Notes under the pieces: generated by a model | Database searches by the model: none | Told to the model about the DNA's origin: nothing | What the model saw: the letters and a program-made list of their open reading frames with translations, nothing else | Assembly: GCF_008080435.1 (NCBI RefSeq) | Contig: NZ_VRKN01000002.1 | Location: 1-64,000, forward strand | DNA length: 64,000 bases | Direction of reading: 5' to 3' | Source: Enterobacter asburiae | GTDB taxonomy: Bacteria > Pseudomonadota > Gammaproteobacteria > Enterobacterales > Enterobacteriaceae | Made by a program: the position numbers and the translations under genes | Shown here: positions 43,278-59,078 of the stretch, one piece after another | Layout: every line of letters begins with the position of its first letter | Position numbering within the stretch: the stretch's first letter is position 1

Positions 43278-44702
43278 GTGTCTGACTCTGCCGCTCGCCC
43301 GACTTTTTTATTTCATGACTACGAAACCTTTGGTACGCACCCGGCGCTGGACCGACCGGCGCAGTTTGCCGCCATCCGTACCGACGACGAATTCAACATC
43401 ATTGGCGAGCCTGAGGTCTTTTACTGCAAACCGGCTGATGACTACCTGCCGCAGCCCGGCGCGGTCATGGTCACCGGGATCACCCCTCAGGAAGCGCGGG
43501 AGAAAGGCGTTAACGAGGCAGAATTCGCCCGACGCATCCACGATCTGTTTACCGTCCCCAATACCTGCGTGGTCGGTTACAACAACATCCGTTTCGATGA
43601 CGAAGTGACGCGCAACATCTTCTATCGCAACTTCTACGATCCCTATGCCTGGAGCTGGCAGAACCGCAATTCACGCTGGGATTTGCTCGACATCATGCGC
43701 GCCTGTTATGCCCTGCGTCCTGAAGGCATTAACTGGCCGGAAAATGAGGAAGGGCTGACAAGCTTCCGGCTGGAACACCTGACGCGCGCCAACGGCATCG
43801 AGCACAGCAATGCCCATGACGCGATGGCGGACGTCTATGCCACCATTGCCATGGCGAAGCTGGTGAAAAGCGCGCAACCCCGGCTGTTTGAGTATCTGCT
43901 GAGCCACCGCAGTAAACAGAAGTTGACCACGCTTATTGATGTGCCGCAGATGAAGCCGCTGGTGCATATTTCCGGCATGTTTGGTGCCTGGCGCGGCAAT
44001 ACCAGCTGGGTCGCCCCGCTGGCGTGGCATCCTGACAACCGTAATGCGGTCATTATGGTGGATTTGGCAGGCGATATTTCGCCGCTGCTGGAGCTCGACA
44101 GCGATACCCTGCGCGAACGGCTTTATACCCCGAAAAATGAACTCGGGGATCTGCCTGCGGTGCCGGTCAAACTGGTGCATATCAATAAATGTCCGGTCCT
44201 GGCGCAGGCGAATACGCTGCGCCCGGAAGATGCGGACAGACTGGGCATAAACCGGCAGCACTGCCTCGATAACCTGAAAGTGCTGCGTGATAACCCGCAG
44301 GTGCGCGAGAAAGTGGTCGCTATCTTTGCCGAGGCTGAGCCGTTCGTGCCGTCCGAAAACGTGGATGCTCAGCTCTATAACGGTTTCTTCGGCGATGCCG
44401 ATCGCGCGGCGATGAATATCGTTCTGCAAACCGAGCCGCGTAACTTACCAGCGCTGGATATCACCTTCGCCGATAAACGCATCGAAAAGCTGATGTTTAA
44501 TTACCGCGCGCGTAACTACCCCGGCACGCTGGACGAGGCAGAGCAGGATCGCTGGCTGCAGCATCGTCGCAATGTCTTCACCCAGGAGTTCCTTAATAGC
44601 TATGCCCAGGAGCTGGAAATGCTTTATGGCCAGTATGAAGGGAATGCTGAGAAACAGGCTCTGTTGAAATCCCTGTTCCAGTACGCGCAAGAGATAGTCT
44701 GA
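43278..44702 (+). CDS. sbcB: SbcB, exodeoxyribonuclease I
   Basis: A protein of about 474 residues, a 3'-5' single-strand exonuclease acting in recombination and mismatch repair. DEDDh motifs are visible: F-H-D-Y-E-T-F-G (Asp, Glu) near residue 12, Asp in N-I-R-F-D-D-E-V, and H-D-A-M-A-D-V. An SH3-like and a C-terminal helical domain follow. The start is taken as GTG (43278, protein MSDSAARP) for agreement in length with E. coli; ATG at 43266 with an abutting AGG is the alternative. It is followed by a strong bidirectional terminator. Confidence 0.95.
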   Translation: MSDSAARPTFLFHDYETFGTHPALDRPAQFAAIRTDDEFNIIGEPEVFYCKPADDYLPQPGAVMVTGITPQEAREKGVNEAEFARRIHDLFTVPNTCVVGYNNIRFDDEVTRNIFYRNFYDPYAWSWQNRNSRWDLLDIMRACYALRPEGINWPENEEGLTSFRLEHLTRANGIEHSNAHDAMADVYATIAMAKLVKSAQPRLFEYLLSHRSKQKLTTLIDVPQMKPLVHISGMFGAWRGNTSWVAPLAWHPDNRNAVIMVDLAGDISPLLELDSDTLRERLYTPKNELGDLPAVPVKLVHINKCPVLAQANTLRPEDADRLGINRQHCLDNLKVLRDNPQVREKVVAIFAEAEPFVPSENVDAQLYNGFFGDADRAAMNIVLQTEPRNLPALDITFADKRIEKLMFNYRARNYPGTLDEAEQDRWLQHRRNVFTQEFLNSYAQELEMLYGQYEGNAEKQALLKSLFQYAQEIV

Positions 44703-44713
44703 GTGATAGGTAT

Positions 44714-44747
44714 AAAAAAGCCGGAGGCGATGTCTCCGGCTTTTTTT
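44714..44747. terminator. Bidirectional terminator between sbcB and plaP
   Basis: AAAAAAGCCGGAG and CTCCGGCTTTTTT stem with a short loop and long A/T runs on both sides. Confidence 0.92.
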
Positions 44748-44817
44748 GCCCGGTGGCGCTTCGCTTACGCGGGCCTACGGGTTTTGTGGGTCGGGTAAGG
44801 CGTAGCCGCCACCCGAC
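44748..44817. repeat. Paired REP elements
   Basis: Two GC-rich palindromes: GCCCGGTGGCGCTTCGCTTA... ending GCGGGC (44748-44775) and GTCGGGTAAGGCG...CACCCGAC (about 44790-44817). This is the same pair type as at 23724-23791. Confidence 0.7.
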
Positions 44818-44823
44818 ACAGTA

Positions 44824-46182
44824 TTACGCGACGTCTTCGTACTGAGGAACCGGGTTACGGAAACTCTTCGTGACGCAGGCCAGGTAAACCAAACCAATAG
44901 CACCCCAGATCAGACCCAGAACCATAGAGCTCTCTTCCAGGTTAATCCACAGCGCGCCCACGGTCAGGGCACCACACACTGGCAGCACCAGATAGTTGAA
45001 GTGGTCTTTCAGCGTTTTGTTGCGCTTCTCACGGATCCAGAACTGTGAGATCACGGAGAGGTTCACGAAGGTGAACGCCACCAGCGCACCGAAGTTAATC
45101 AGCGCGGTCGCCGTCACCAGGTCGAATTTAATCGCCAGCAGGGCAATAGCGCCAACCAGCAGCACGTTCCACGCCGGAGTACGCCATTTCGGATGAACGT
45201 AGCCGAAGAAACGGGTCGGGAATACGCCGTCACGGCCCATCACGTACATCAGACGAGAAACACCCGCGTGTGCCGCCATGCCGGATGCCAGTACGGTCAC
45301 GCTGGAGAAGATCAGTACGCCCCACTGGAAGGTTTTACCCGCAACATACAGCATGATTTCAGGCTGTGATGCATCCGGATCTTTGAAACGAGAGATGTCC
45401 GGGAAGTACAGCTGCAGGAAGTAGGAAGCCCCGATAAAGATCAGGCCGCCAATCAGCGCTGTCAGGAAAATCGCTTTAGGGATCACGCGCTCAGCATCTT
45501 TAGTCTCTTCTGACAGAGAAGAGATACCGTCAAAGCCCAGGAACGAGAAGCACAGAATCGTCGCACCGGTAATCATCGGCACAACGTGTGCACCTTCAGA
45601 CCAGAATGGACGCGTGCTGGTCAGCGTACCTGCACCTTCACCGTGAGAAACACCGTAGATGATCAGGCCAACGATAACCGCCACAATGCCCATCTGCAGA
45701 ATAACAATCAGGGTGTTAAAGTTCGCCACGGTCTTGATGCTGCGCAGGTTAGAGATGGTCATAAAGGCCACCAGCGCGACAACGAAGATCCACGATGGAA
45801 CAGAAGGCACCAGCGCTTCGAAGTAAATTTTTGCCAGCAGAATGTTGATCATCGGCATGAACAGATAGTCCAGCAGAGATGACCAGCCCACCATAAAGCC
45901 AACCGCCGGGCTGATGGATTTCTGAGCATAGGTGTACGCGGAGCCTGCAGACGGGAAACGGCGAACCAGTTTACCGTAGCTCAGCGCAGTAAAGAGAATG
46001 GCGACCAGCGCAAAGGCGTACGCCGTGGCAACGTGACCGTCTGTGAGGCCTGATACGATACCGAATGTATCGAACAGCGTCATCGGTTGCATATAGGCGA
46101 GGCCCATCATAACAACCGGAATCAACGTAAGCGTTTTACGTAATTCCACGCGAGAGGTGTTTGGAGTTGCGTTATGCGACAT
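44824..46182 (-). CDS. plaP: PlaP (YeeF), low-affinity putrescine importer
   Basis: A 452-residue APC-superfamily permease with 12 helices, matching E. coli PlaP over its whole length ([20 protein letters not shown] start, [19 protein letters not shown] in the first membrane region). It imports putrescine, a signal for pili-driven motility in E. coli. In E. coli yeeD/yeeE (tsuBA) lie between sbcB and plaP; here they are absent. The divergent-side neighbour yeeY may regulate it. Confidence 0.95.
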   Translation of the reverse strand: MSHNATPNTSRVELRKTLTLIPVVMMGLAYMQPMTLFDTFGIVSGLTDGHVATAYAFALVAILFTALSYGKLVRRFPSAGSAYTYAQKSISPAVGFMVGWSSLLDYLFMPMINILLAKIYFEALVPSVPSWIFVVALVAFMTISNLRSIKTVANFNTLIVILQMGIVAVIVGLIIYGVSHGEGAGTLTSTRPFWSEGAHVVPMITGATILCFSFLGFDGISSLSEETKDAERVIPKAIFLTALIGGLIFIGASYFLQLYFPDISRFKDPDASQPEIMLYVAGKTFQWGVLIFSSVTVLASGMAAHAGVSRLMYVMGRDGVFPTRFFGYVHPKWRTPAWNVLLVGAIALLAIKFDLVTATALINFGALVAFTFVNLSVISQFWIREKRNKTLKDHFNYLVLPVCGALTVGALWINLEESSMVLGLIWGAIGLVYLACVTKSFRNPVPQYEDVA

Positions 46183-46338
46183 AGTTATTCTCCTTTACGG
46201 TGATAACCGCCACGTAAGCGAAAAATTGCCCCATTTCTTTCTTCCTCAGCGACAACAACTGTCGGATTTTAGTAAATATCTATCCGGTACGAAGCCCGGC
46301 CTCTTGGTTTTTAGTTTCGTTTCGTACATGCAAAAAAA

Positions 46339-46370
46339 AATAACCGACGCCTTTTATATCGTCGATTATT
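46339..46370. promoter_or_regulatory. Inverted repeat between plaP and yeeY
   Basis: AATAACCGACG (46339-46349) and CGTCGATTATT (46360-46370) are inverted copies with one mismatch and a ten-base AT-rich spacer. It lies about 155 bases upstream of plaP and just beyond the yeeY 3' end. A candidate operator, possibly for YeeY or another plaP regulator; no protein is assigned. Confidence 0.35.
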
Positions 46371-46453
46371 CATTTGGTTGCAGCGGCGGCATTTTGCCCC
46401 ACATCGGATACAAAAGGCAATACTTTGCAACGCCCGGTCCGTTTTTCTTTTTT

Positions 46454-47383
46454 CTAACTGGCTGATTTCTGGACGCCGGGCTGAGAGTAAACGGCGGCGA
46501 TAGCACTATTTGCTAAAATTTCGTCCCGCCACCAGGCGCTGGCCAGCCCGGCAGTTTGTTCGTTCCAGCCTACCCACACCGAATCATTACTGCTTTGAGC
46601 AAGTACCTGTTTTTCAACAAGCGCACCGCTGTCAATAAACCGCTGCGCCAGATAGCGGGGTAAATAGCCGCAGCCCAGGCCACTTATTTGCAGTTCCAGC
46701 TTGGTTTTAAAGTCGAAAACGGTAATGGCCTCCTGCTCATCAAGCAGCTGGGAGGAAACCGAACATTCCGGACGAGAGCTGTCACCGACCACTATGGCGC
46801 GGTAGCCTTTAATCACGCGACGGTTAATGGGCTCTGGTTCCTGAGCCAGGGGATGATGAGGCGCCACGGCAAACACCTGCTCCAGCACGCCCAGACGGGC
46901 AAAACCAAACTCACTCAACTGGGGAGGCTCATGGAGTGCACCGACAAAAATATCCGCCCTGCCCTGCGTTAAGGCATCCCAGGAGCCCCCCAGCACGCCA
47001 TTTATAAAGATAAGCCGGGTCACGCTGTGGTGTTGATAAAAGGCTTCAATCAGCGGCGTCAGGAGAGAAAACGGAAAGGTATCATCCACGCCAATAACCA
47101 GCTCGTTTTCCCACCCCTGATGGAGTTTTACGGCCTGTTTTTCGAGTTCACGAACGGTATGGAGGACTTCGCGGCCTTTTTCCAGCAGCATCTGTCCGGT
47201 ACGGGTAAAACGGGCGCGATGCCCGGAGCGATCGAGGATCTGGATATTAAGATCGCTTTCCAGTTTTTGAACGGTATAGCTCAACGCAGATGGGGTTTTG
47301 TAGAGCTTTGCCGACGCAGCGGCAAAGCTCCCCTCTTTTTCCAGTGCATCCAGAATAATAAGAACATCCAGTAGCGGTTTCAT
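46454..47383 (-). CDS. yeeY: YeeY, LysR family regulator
   Basis: A 309-residue LysR-type regulator close to E. coli YeeY. The N-terminus reads MKPLLDVLIILDALEKEGSF and the H-T-H region is YKTPSALSYTVQKLE. The effector domain opens W-E-N-E-L-V-I-G-V-D-D-T-F-P. The C-terminus is a few residues shorter than I recall for E. coli. Its targets are poorly known. It is placed upstream of plaP on the same strand, and the 271-base gap holds an inverted repeat. Confidence 0.92.
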   Translation of the reverse strand: MKPLLDVLIILDALEKEGSFAAASAKLYKTPSALSYTVQKLESDLNIQILDRSGHRARFTRTGQMLLEKGREVLHTVRELEKQAVKLHQGWENELVIGVDDTFPFSLLTPLIEAFYQHHSVTRLIFINGVLGGSWDALTQGRADIFVGALHEPPQLSEFGFARLGVLEQVFAVAPHHPLAQEPEPINRRVIKGYRAIVVGDSSRPECSVSSQLLDEQEAITVFDFKTKLELQISGLGCGYLPRYLAQRFIDSGALVEKQVLAQSSNDSVWVGWNEQTAGLASAWWRDEILANSAIAAVYSQPGVQKSAS

Positions 47384-47424
47384 GCTCGCCCCCTTCTGGT
47401 GTGCGATCGTCTCCGCTGCGGGTC

Positions 47425-48249
47425 TTATTCCATGGGCATCACCAGCGGATCGGGATACTGATACTCAAACCCCAGCTCATGACAAATGCGATTGCCATCA
47501 ACAATTTTGCCTTTACTTTCATCCTTTGCCTCACCAAAAACCGGCGGAGCCAGGCCCAGCTGACGTGCCATCAGCGGGTAAAACGTGCTGCGCGCCGGAT
47601 GAGACGGTGCACATATATTATAGATGTGTCCACCTTTCGGAGCCTGTAAGAGTAGCTCAATCGCGCCAACAACGTCGTCAAGATGTACAAGATTGACGAC
47701 ATGCTGGCCGTCTGGCGCAGATTTACCGGCAAAAAAGCGTCCCGGATGGCGGTCAGGGCCCACCAGCCCCGCCAGACGCACGATATCGACCTGCGTGCCG
47801 GGAAGATGATGCAGCCAGTCTTCCAGCTCTTTCAGGACCTTACCGCTCGCCGTAACGGGACGGCGCTCGGAACTCTCTTTCACCACACCCTCAACCTCGC
47901 CATAGACCGACGTCGAGCTGGTAAAAATGATGCGCGGAACATGGTGCGCCAGCGCGCTGTCGACGATCTCCTGCATCGCCTGCAGATAAAACGACTCGCC
48001 CGGGCCACTGCGCCGCGCGGGGAGTGTGATCACCAGCGCATCGACGTTCATCAGCGTGTCCAGATCGTCAGCATCACACACCAGCTCCGGTTCAAGACGC
48101 AGTTCAACGCCATCAATACCACACATGCGCGCTGCCTCTACCCCATCCGCCGTGGTTTTGCTCCCGGTCACCTGCCAGCCTTTCGCGGCCAATGACATCG
48201 CCAGCGGCATTCCCAGCCATCCTAAACCGACAATCGCAACCTTTTTCAT
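47425..48249 (-). CDS. yeeZ: YeeZ, NAD(P)-binding epimerase-like protein
   Basis: A 274-residue Rossmann-fold protein of the extended SDR type. The N-terminal V-A-I-V-G-L-G-W-L-G-M-P-L-A binds the dinucleotide; F-T-S-S-T-S-V-Y-G corresponds to the catalytic Ser/Tyr region of epimerases. AGGAG lies seven bases before the ATG at 48249. The reaction is not known. In E. coli the yoeB-yefM toxin-antitoxin pair separates yeeZ from the his leader; it is absent here. Confidence 0.92.
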   Translation of the reverse strand: MKKVAIVGLGWLGMPLAMSLAAKGWQVTGSKTTADGVEAARMCGIDGVELRLEPELVCDADDLDTLMNVDALVITLPARRSGPGESFYLQAMQEIVDSALAHHVPRIIFTSSTSVYGEVEGVVKESSERRPVTASGKVLKELEDWLHHLPGTQVDIVRLAGLVGPDRHPGRFFAGKSAPDGQHVVNLVHLDDVVGAIELLLQAPKGGHIYNICAPSHPARSTFYPLMARQLGLAPPVFGEAKDESKGKIVDGNRICHELGFEYQYPDPLVMPME

Positions 48250-48355
48250 GCGAATTCTCCTGACTCTCACTCGTCTTTCATAAGGCTACGCCAGCCCGGC
48301 AGAACACACAATTCATAGCATCAATATGAAATGAATTAATGATCAAAAAAAGCCC

Positions 48356-48385
48356 TTGCAATATGTCGTACAACTGGTTTAGGTT
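48356..48385 (+). promoter_or_regulatory. his operon promoter
   Basis: TTGCAA (48356-48361), an 18-base spacer and TAGGTT (48380-48385). The -10 and following bases agree with the his promoter of enteric bacteria, which is stimulated by ppGpp. Confidence 0.8.
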
Positions 48386-48424
48386 AAAAGACATCAAATG
48401 AATAAGCATTCATCGAGAATTTAT

Positions 48425-48475
48425 ATGACACGCGTTCAATTTAAACACCACCATCATCACCATCATCCTGACTAG
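48425..48475 (+). CDS. hisL: his operon leader peptide
   Basis: A 16-residue leader with seven consecutive histidine codons (MTRVQFK, seven His, PD). Ribosome stalling at the His codons when charged tRNA-His is scarce prevents formation of the downstream terminator and allows transcription into hisG. The peptide is essentially identical to that of E. coli and Salmonella. The following region (48476-48537) contains the alternative pairing segments, including CTGGAAGACGTTTGGATCTTCCAG-type complementarity. Confidence 0.97.
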   Translation: MTRVQFKHHHHHHHPD

Positions 48476-48537
48476 TCTTTCAGGCGATGTGTGCTGGAAG
48501 ACGTTTGGATCTTCCAGTGGTGCATGAACGCATGAAA

Positions 48538-48574
48538 AAGCCCCCGGAAGATCTTCTTCCGGGGGCTTTTTTTT
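48538..48574 (+). terminator. his attenuator terminator
   Basis: AAGCCCCCGGAAGA and TCTTCCGGGGGCTT form a perfect stem with a three-base loop, followed by eight T residues; this is the conditional terminator of the his leader. Confidence 0.95.
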
Positions 48575-48619
48575 GGATCGAATTCAGACAGATTAAAACA
48601 GGTTAACGAGGAATAAAGA

Positions 48620-49519
48620 ATGTTAGATAACTCACGCTTACGCATAGCTATTCAAAAATCAGGCCGTTTGAGCGACGATTCACGCGAACTGCTGGCCCGC
48701 TGCGGGATTAAAATTAACCTGCACACCCAGCGCCTGATTGCTCTGGCTGAAAACATGCCCATCGACATTCTGCGCGTGCGTGATGACGATATTCCCGGCC
48801 TGGTCATGGATGGCGTCGTTGACCTCGGCATCATCGGTGAAAACGTGCTGGAAGAAGAGCTGCTGACCCGCCGCGCGCAGGGCGAAGATCCGCGTTACTT
48901 CACCCTGCGTCGTCTGGACTTCGGCGGCTGCCGCCTGTCGCTGGCAACGCCGGTTGATGAAGCCTGGGACGGCCCGGCTGCACTGAATGGCAAACGTATC
49001 GCCACCTCTTACCCTCACCTGTTAAAGCGTTATCTCGACCAGAAAGGCGTGCAGTTTAAATCCTGCCTGCTGAACGGCTCTGTTGAAGTGGCGCCGCGAG
49101 CGGGTCTGGCGGACGCCATCTGTGACCTCGTCTCTACCGGCGCGACGCTGGAAGCGAACGGTCTGCGCGAAGTGGAAGTGATCTACCGCTCTAAAGCGTG
49201 CCTGATTCAGCGCGACGGCGACATGGCCGATGCCAAGCAGCAGCTGATCGATAAACTGCTGACCCGTATTCAGGGTGTGATTCAGGCGCGTGAGTCCAAA
49301 TACATCATGATGCACGCCCCAACCGAGCGTCTGGATGAAGTGATTGCCCTGCTGCCGGGCGCTGAGCGCCCAACCATCCTGCCGCTGGCGGGCGATCAGC
49401 AGCGCGTGGCAATGCACATGGTGAGCAGCGAAACCCTGTTCTGGGAAACTATGGAAAAACTGAAGGCGCTGGGCGCAAGCTCCATCCTGGTGCTGCCTAT
49501 TGAGAAGATGATGGAGTAA
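48620..49519 (+). CDS. hisG: HisG, ATP phosphoribosyltransferase
   Basis: A 299-residue long-form ATP phosphoribosyltransferase, the first and feedback-inhibited step of histidine synthesis (ATP + PRPP). N-terminal [12 protein letters not shown], a central [17 protein letters not shown] loop, and a C-terminal ACT-like regulatory domain that binds histidine. ACGAGGAA precedes the ATG. It lies directly after the attenuator and is followed by hisD with a five-base gap. Confidence 0.98.
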   Translation: MLDNSRLRIAIQKSGRLSDDSRELLARCGIKINLHTQRLIALAENMPIDILRVRDDDIPGLVMDGVVDLGIIGENVLEEELLTRRAQGEDPRYFTLRRLDFGGCRLSLATPVDEAWDGPAALNGKRIATSYPHLLKRYLDQKGVQFKSCLLNGSVEVAPRAGLADAICDLVSTGATLEANGLREVEVIYRSKACLIQRDGDMADAKQQLIDKLLTRIQGVIQARESKYIMMHAPTERLDEVIALLPGAERPTILPLAGDQQRVAMHMVSSETLFWETMEKLKALGASSILVLPIEKMME

Positions 49520-49524
49520 TTGCC

Positions 49525-55029
<5,505 letters not shown>

Positions 55030-55036
<7 letters not shown>

Positions 55037-55641
55037 CAGAGCAACAACAGGCGCAGCTGGACTGGGAAAAAACTGACGGATTACTGCCGGTGATTGTCCA
55101 GCATGCCGTCTCAGGCGAAGTGCTGATGCTGGGGTATATGAACCAGGACGCGCTGGCGAAAACAATCGACAGCGGCAAAGTGACCTTCTACTCCCGCACG
55201 AAACAGCGTCTGTGGACCAAAGGCGAAACCTCAGGCCATTTCCTGAATGTAGTGAGCATTACGCCAGACTGCGATAACGATACCCTGCTGGTGCTGGCAA
55301 ACCCGATTGGGCCGACGTGCCACAAGGGCACCAGCAGCTGCTTCGGCGAGGCAAGCCACCAGTGGTTGTTCCTGTATCAACTGGAGCAACTGCTGGCAGA
55401 GCGTAAAACGGCTGACCCTGAGAGTTCCTATACCGCGAAGCTGTACGCCAGCGGAACCAAGCGCATCGCACAGAAGGTAGGTGAAGAAGGCGTTGAGACG
55501 GCGCTGGCCGCAACCGTGCATGACCGCGAGGAACTGACGAATGAAGCGTCTGATTTAATGTATCACCTGCTGGTGCTGCTGCAGGATCAAGAGCTGGATT
55601 TGACGGCGGTGATTGAAAATCTACGTAAACGTCACAAATAA
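55030..55641 (+). CDS. hisI: HisI (HisIE), PR-AMP cyclohydrolase / PR-ATP pyrophosphohydrolase
   Basis: A 203-residue bifunctional enzyme catalysing steps two and three. The N-terminal cyclohydrolase has the zinc Cys motif D-C-D-N-D-T-L-L and [12 protein letters not shown]. The C-terminal pyrophosphohydrolase has [17 protein letters not shown] and E-A-S-D-L-M-Y-H. It is the last gene of the operon; its stop runs into the terminator. Confidence 0.98.
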
Positions 55642-55670
55642 AAAAACCGGGGGTAATCCCCGGTTTTTTT
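55641..55670. terminator. his operon terminator (bidirectional with wzz)
   Basis: AAAAAACCGGGG and CCCCGGTTTTTTT stem with a short loop, immediately after hisI and before the convergent wzz end. Confidence 0.93.
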
Positions 55671-55681
55671 TAATCTGCAAA

Positions 55682-56662
55682 TCAGGCTTTTGGTTTGTAG
55701 TTGCGTAACGCGTTGCGGCCCAGCAGGACGCCAGAACCGACCATCGCACCAAGCAACACGGCAAGAACCAGAATAACAGCTTTTTTCGGGCTGTCGCGAC
55801 GGACTGGCAGATCCGGTTTCATGACATAACGATAGACGTGGATAGTGTCCGGATTTACGTTCAGGTTTTGGATATCCAGCAAGTTTTGCCTGGTCTGATA
55901 GTATGCAGCAGAAAAGACCAGTGGACGAGATGCTTCGTTTTCAATCATCGACTTCAGCCCCTCGCTTCCCAGCAGGAACATCGTTTCCTGCGTCACATCC
56001 TGGGTTTGCTGAATCTGCGGCGAAGTGATTTTAGCCGCTTCAGCATTCTTCAGCGCCTCAGCAATCTGTTTGATACGCAGATCCTTCTGCTCCTGAGCAA
56101 CCTTCTCCTGGTTTTGCAGGGAGTCATTCAGAGTTTTTATCTGCTCCTTGATATTGTCCTTGAGGTCGACGGCAAGCTCTTTTCCCGTTTGCTCATCAAC
56201 CTGCTGAATGTACTGTGCCAGCTGTTTTTGAGCTGCTTCTGCGGATGTACTGGTATAGGAAACACTTAATGGCAATGCTTCCCCTTTTACAGCAGGTTCA
56301 ATCGTCAGTTTTTCAGGTTCTTCCTGATTTTCAAGTGCCTGTGCCAATGCAGAGAAGGAAGAATTAAAACGACCAATAACACGTGTTTGAACATCAACCA
56401 TCGTTGGTGCAGCACTGCCATAGAGGATATTCAATGCATTGGAATAGGTCGCAATTTGAGCTACATCAGGTTGTGCAATAATCGCGCTTGAGGTCCATTT
56501 TTCCTTTGCAACCGATAAATAACCAATTGCCAGGGCGATAGAAACAACAACAAAGGCTGCTATCACCCACTTCCCACGCCACAGCTGCAGCACTAAATCA
56601 AGTAAATCAATTTGCTCAGGGTCATTGCTTCGGCTGACCTGGCTATTGTTGTTTTGCGTCAT
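55682..56662 (-). CDS. wzz: WzzB-type O-antigen chain length regulator
   Basis: A 326-residue polysaccharide co-polymerase that sets modal O-antigen length with the Wzy polymerase. Two membrane helices (about residues 32-52 and 295-315) flank a large periplasmic coiled-coil region. The Pro-rich segment before the second helix (P-D-L-P-V-R-R-D-S-P-K-K) is the family mark. The start at 56662 has AGGGA before it; the frame is open far upstream but without support. Position beside hisI is the classic wzz site. Confidence 0.94.
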   Translation of the reverse strand: MTQNNNSQVSRSNDPEQIDLLDLVLQLWRGKWVIAAFVVVSIALAIGYLSVAKEKWTSSAIIAQPDVAQIATYSNALNILYGSAAPTMVDVQTRVIGRFNSSFSALAQALENQEEPEKLTIEPAVKGEALPLSVSYTSTSAEAAQKQLAQYIQQVDEQTGKELAVDLKDNIKEQIKTLNDSLQNQEKVAQEQKDLRIKQIAEALKNAEAAKITSPQIQQTQDVTQETMFLLGSEGLKSMIENEASRPLVFSAAYYQTRQNLLDIQNLNVNPDTIHVYRYVMKPDLPVRRDSPKKAVILVLAVLLGAMVGSGVLLGRNALRNYKPKA

Positions 56663-56854
56663 ACAATCCCTAACATATGAAAAAGGGCAAACATAATTTT
56701 GTTTGTATAGTTTATCCATTACTGGCGATTTTTCTATAAGAATCCGATGAGTAATATCGGAAAGATGGGTTATGTAACTGACATCCTTCGCGCTATCATA
56801 GACGTCATGTGATGCGCTATGGCATCTGTAAGAATAAGGTTTATGAGGGAAACT

Positions 56855-57859
56855 ATGAAATTTTTGGTCACGGGCGCTGCAGGTTTTATCGGTGCGAATG
56901 TCAGTAAACGCCTCCTTGAGGCCGGTCATCAGGTTGTTGGTATCGATAACCTCAATGAATACTACGATGTCAACCTGAAGCTGGCACGCCTGGAACTGTT
57001 AAAATCTGAGAGTTTCACCTTCCACAAGCTGGAATTAGCTGACCGGGAAGGTATGGCCACGCTTTTCGCCAGTGAGAAGTTTGATCGTGTGATTCATCTG
57101 GCCGCGCAGGCGGGTGTACGTTACTCTCTTGAAAACCCTCACGCGTATGCGGATGCCAACCTTATCGGCCATCTCAACGTGCTGGAAGGCTGCCGCCATA
57201 ATAACGTTCAGCATCTTCTGTATGCCTCATCCAGCTCCGTATATGGCCTCAACCGCAAGATGCCCTTCTCGACTGACGATTCCGTGGATCACCCGGTCTC
57301 ACTCTATGCTGCGACCAAAAAAGCCAATGAGCTCATGGCGCATACCTACTCGCATCTCTACAATCTGCCGACCACCGGCCTGCGCTTCTTCACCGTGTAC
57401 GGTCCGTGGGGACGCCCGGACATGGCCCTGTTTAAGTTTACTAAGGCAATGATTGAAGGCAAAAGCATTGATGTCTATAACTACGGTAAGATGAAGCGCG
57501 ACTTCACGTATATTGATGATATCGCTGAAGCCATTATTCGTCTGCAGGATGTTATTCCCCAGTCTGACACAACCTGGACCGTTGAGACCGGCTCCCCGGC
57601 GGCCAGCTCAGCGCCTTACCGGGTTTACAACATCGGCAACAGTTCGCCAGTAGAACTGATGGATTACATCACCGCCCTGGAAGACGCCCTGGGTAAAAAA
57701 GCAGAGAAAAACATGCTGCCTCTCCAGCCAGGCGATGTTCTGGAAACCAGTGCCGATACCCAGGCGCTTTATGAGGTTATCGGATTCAAACCGCAAACCT
57801 CGGTTAAAGACGGGGTGAAGAACTTCGTTGACTGGTACCGCGATTTCTATAAGGTCTGA
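56855..57859 (+). CDS. UDP-glucuronate 4-epimerase-like protein
   Basis: A 334-residue extended SDR epimerase. G-A-A-G-F-I-G binds NAD, S-S-S-S-V-Y-G carries the catalytic Ser, and Y-A-A-T-K-K is the Y-x-x-x-K pair. The length and the R-D-F-T-Y-I-D-D-I motif match UDP-glucuronate/galacturonate 4-epimerases (Uge/Gla/WbnF). Together with ugd next to it, it would supply UDP-galacturonate for surface polysaccharide. The start at 56855 has AGGGA five bases upstream. It is divergent from wzz and convergent with ugd. Confidence 0.9.
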   Translation: MKFLVTGAAGFIGANVSKRLLEAGHQVVGIDNLNEYYDVNLKLARLELLKSESFTFHKLELADREGMATLFASEKFDRVIHLAAQAGVRYSLENPHAYADANLIGHLNVLEGCRHNNVQHLLYASSSSVYGLNRKMPFSTDDSVDHPVSLYAATKKANELMAHTYSHLYNLPTTGLRFFTVYGPWGRPDMALFKFTKAMIEGKSIDVYNYGKMKRDFTYIDDIAEAIIRLQDVIPQSDTTWTVETGSPAASSAPYRVYNIGNSSPVELMDYITALEDALGKKAEKNMLPLQPGDVLETSADTQALYEVIGFKPQTSVKDGVKNFVDWYRDFYKV

Positions 57860-57863
57860 AAAT

Positions 57864-57893
57864 AAAAAACCCGGCAACTCAGCCGGGTTTTTT
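57864..57893. terminator. Bidirectional terminator between epimerase and ugd
   Basis: AAAAAACCCGGC and GCCGGGTTTTTT stem with a six-base loop, shared by convergent genes. Confidence 0.92.
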
Positions 57894-57911
57894 ACAGGAT
57901 AAAGCAGAGAA

Positions 57912-59078
57912 TCAGTCGCTACCAAACAGATCGCGGGTATAAACCTTATCCGCCACGTCAGCCAGCTCTTCCGCCATGCGGTTTGAAATGATGACATCGG
58001 CTTCTTTCTTAAAAGCGTCCAGATCGCGGATCACCCGTGAATTGAAGAACTGATCGTCCGGCATGGCTGGCTCATAGATGACAACCTCAACCCCTTTCGC
58101 CTTGATGCGCTTCATGATCCCCTGAATGGATGAGGCGCGGAAATTATCGGAGCCGCTCTTCATGATCAGACGGTACACGCCGACCACTTTCGGTTGACGC
58201 GCAAGGATGGAATCGGAGATGAAATCTTTACGTGTACGGTTAGCGTCAACAATCGCCGAAATGAGGTTATTCGGCACAGCCTGATAGTTTGCCAGCAGTT
58301 GTTTAGTGTCTTTTGGCAGGCAATAACCACCGTAGCCAAATGACGGGTTGTTATAGTGGTTTCCAATGCGCGGGTCGAGACACACCCCTTCAATAATCTG
58401 GCGGGTATTCAATCCAAGACTCTCAGCGTAGCTGTCCAGCTCATTGAAATAAGCCACTCGCATTGCCAGGTAGGTATTCGCGAAGAGCTTAATCGCCTCA
58501 GCTTCGGTGGAGTCGGTAAACAGCACCTGAATATCTTTCTTCAGCGCTCCTTCTTGCAGCAATGCAGCAAAACGTTCAGCACGCTCAGAGCGTTCGCCAA
58601 TAACGATTCGCGAAGGATGCAGGTTATCGTAAAGTGCTCTCCCCTCACGCAGGAATTCCGGCGAGAAGAAGATATTATCAATACCGAACTTTTCTTTTAT
58701 GGATTTGGTAAAACCGACAGGAATGGTCGATTTAATGACCATCACCGCATCAGGGTTGATCGCGATAACGTCTTTTATCACCGCTTCTACAGTTGAGGTG
58801 TTGAAGTAGTTGGTTTTAGGATCGTAGTCAGTAGGCGTCGCAATGATGACGTAATCCGCATTGCGGTATGCATCTTCTTTATCAGTCGTGGCGCGGAAAT
58901 TCAGCGGTTTATTGCTGAGATAGTCCTGGATTTCTTTATCCACAATCGGCGATTTTTTCTGATTGAGCATATCCACTTTGGCCTGCACGATATCCAGCGC
59001 AACCACTTCATGATTCTGAGCAATCAAAATGCCGTTAGAAAGACCGACATACCCTGTTCCGGAGATTGTTATTTTCAT
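57912..59078 (-). CDS. ugd: Ugd, UDP-glucose 6-dehydrogenase
   Basis: A 388-residue NAD-dependent enzyme oxidising UDP-glucose to UDP-glucuronate for capsule, O-antigen and lipid A modification pathways. The N-terminal Rossmann motif G-T-G-Y-V-G-L-S is at residues 7-14, and the catalytic Cys is in [10 protein letters not shown]. Length matches E. coli Ugd. Known PhoP/PmrA/Rcs control elsewhere could apply but no site was assigned. Confidence 0.97.
   Translation of the reverse strand: MKITISGTGYVGLSNGILIAQNHEVVALDIVQAKVDMLNQKKSPIVDKEIQDYLSNKPLNFRATTDKEDAYRNADYVIIATPTDYDPKTNYFNTSTVEAVIKDVIAINPDAVMVIKSTIPVGFTKSIKEKFGIDNIFFSPEFLREGRALYDNLHPSRIVIGERSERAERFAALLQEGALKKDIQVLFTDSTEAEAIKLFANTYLAMRVAYFNELDSYAESLGLNTRQIIEGVCLDPRIGNHYNNPSFGYGGYCLPKDTKQLLANYQAVPNNLISAIVDANRTRKDFISDSILARQPKVVGVYRLIMKSGSDNFRASSIQGIMKRIKAKGVEVVIYEPAMPDDQFFNSRVIRDLDAFKKEADVIISNRMAEELADVADKVYTRDLFGSD

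Noticed and set aside
43671..44429. 252-codon frame antisense to sbcB
   Set aside because: Entirely inside sbcB, with no independent evidence.
48446..48466. Run of seven His codons that looks like an engineered His tag
   Set aside because: It is the natural his leader peptide with its attenuator directly downstream.
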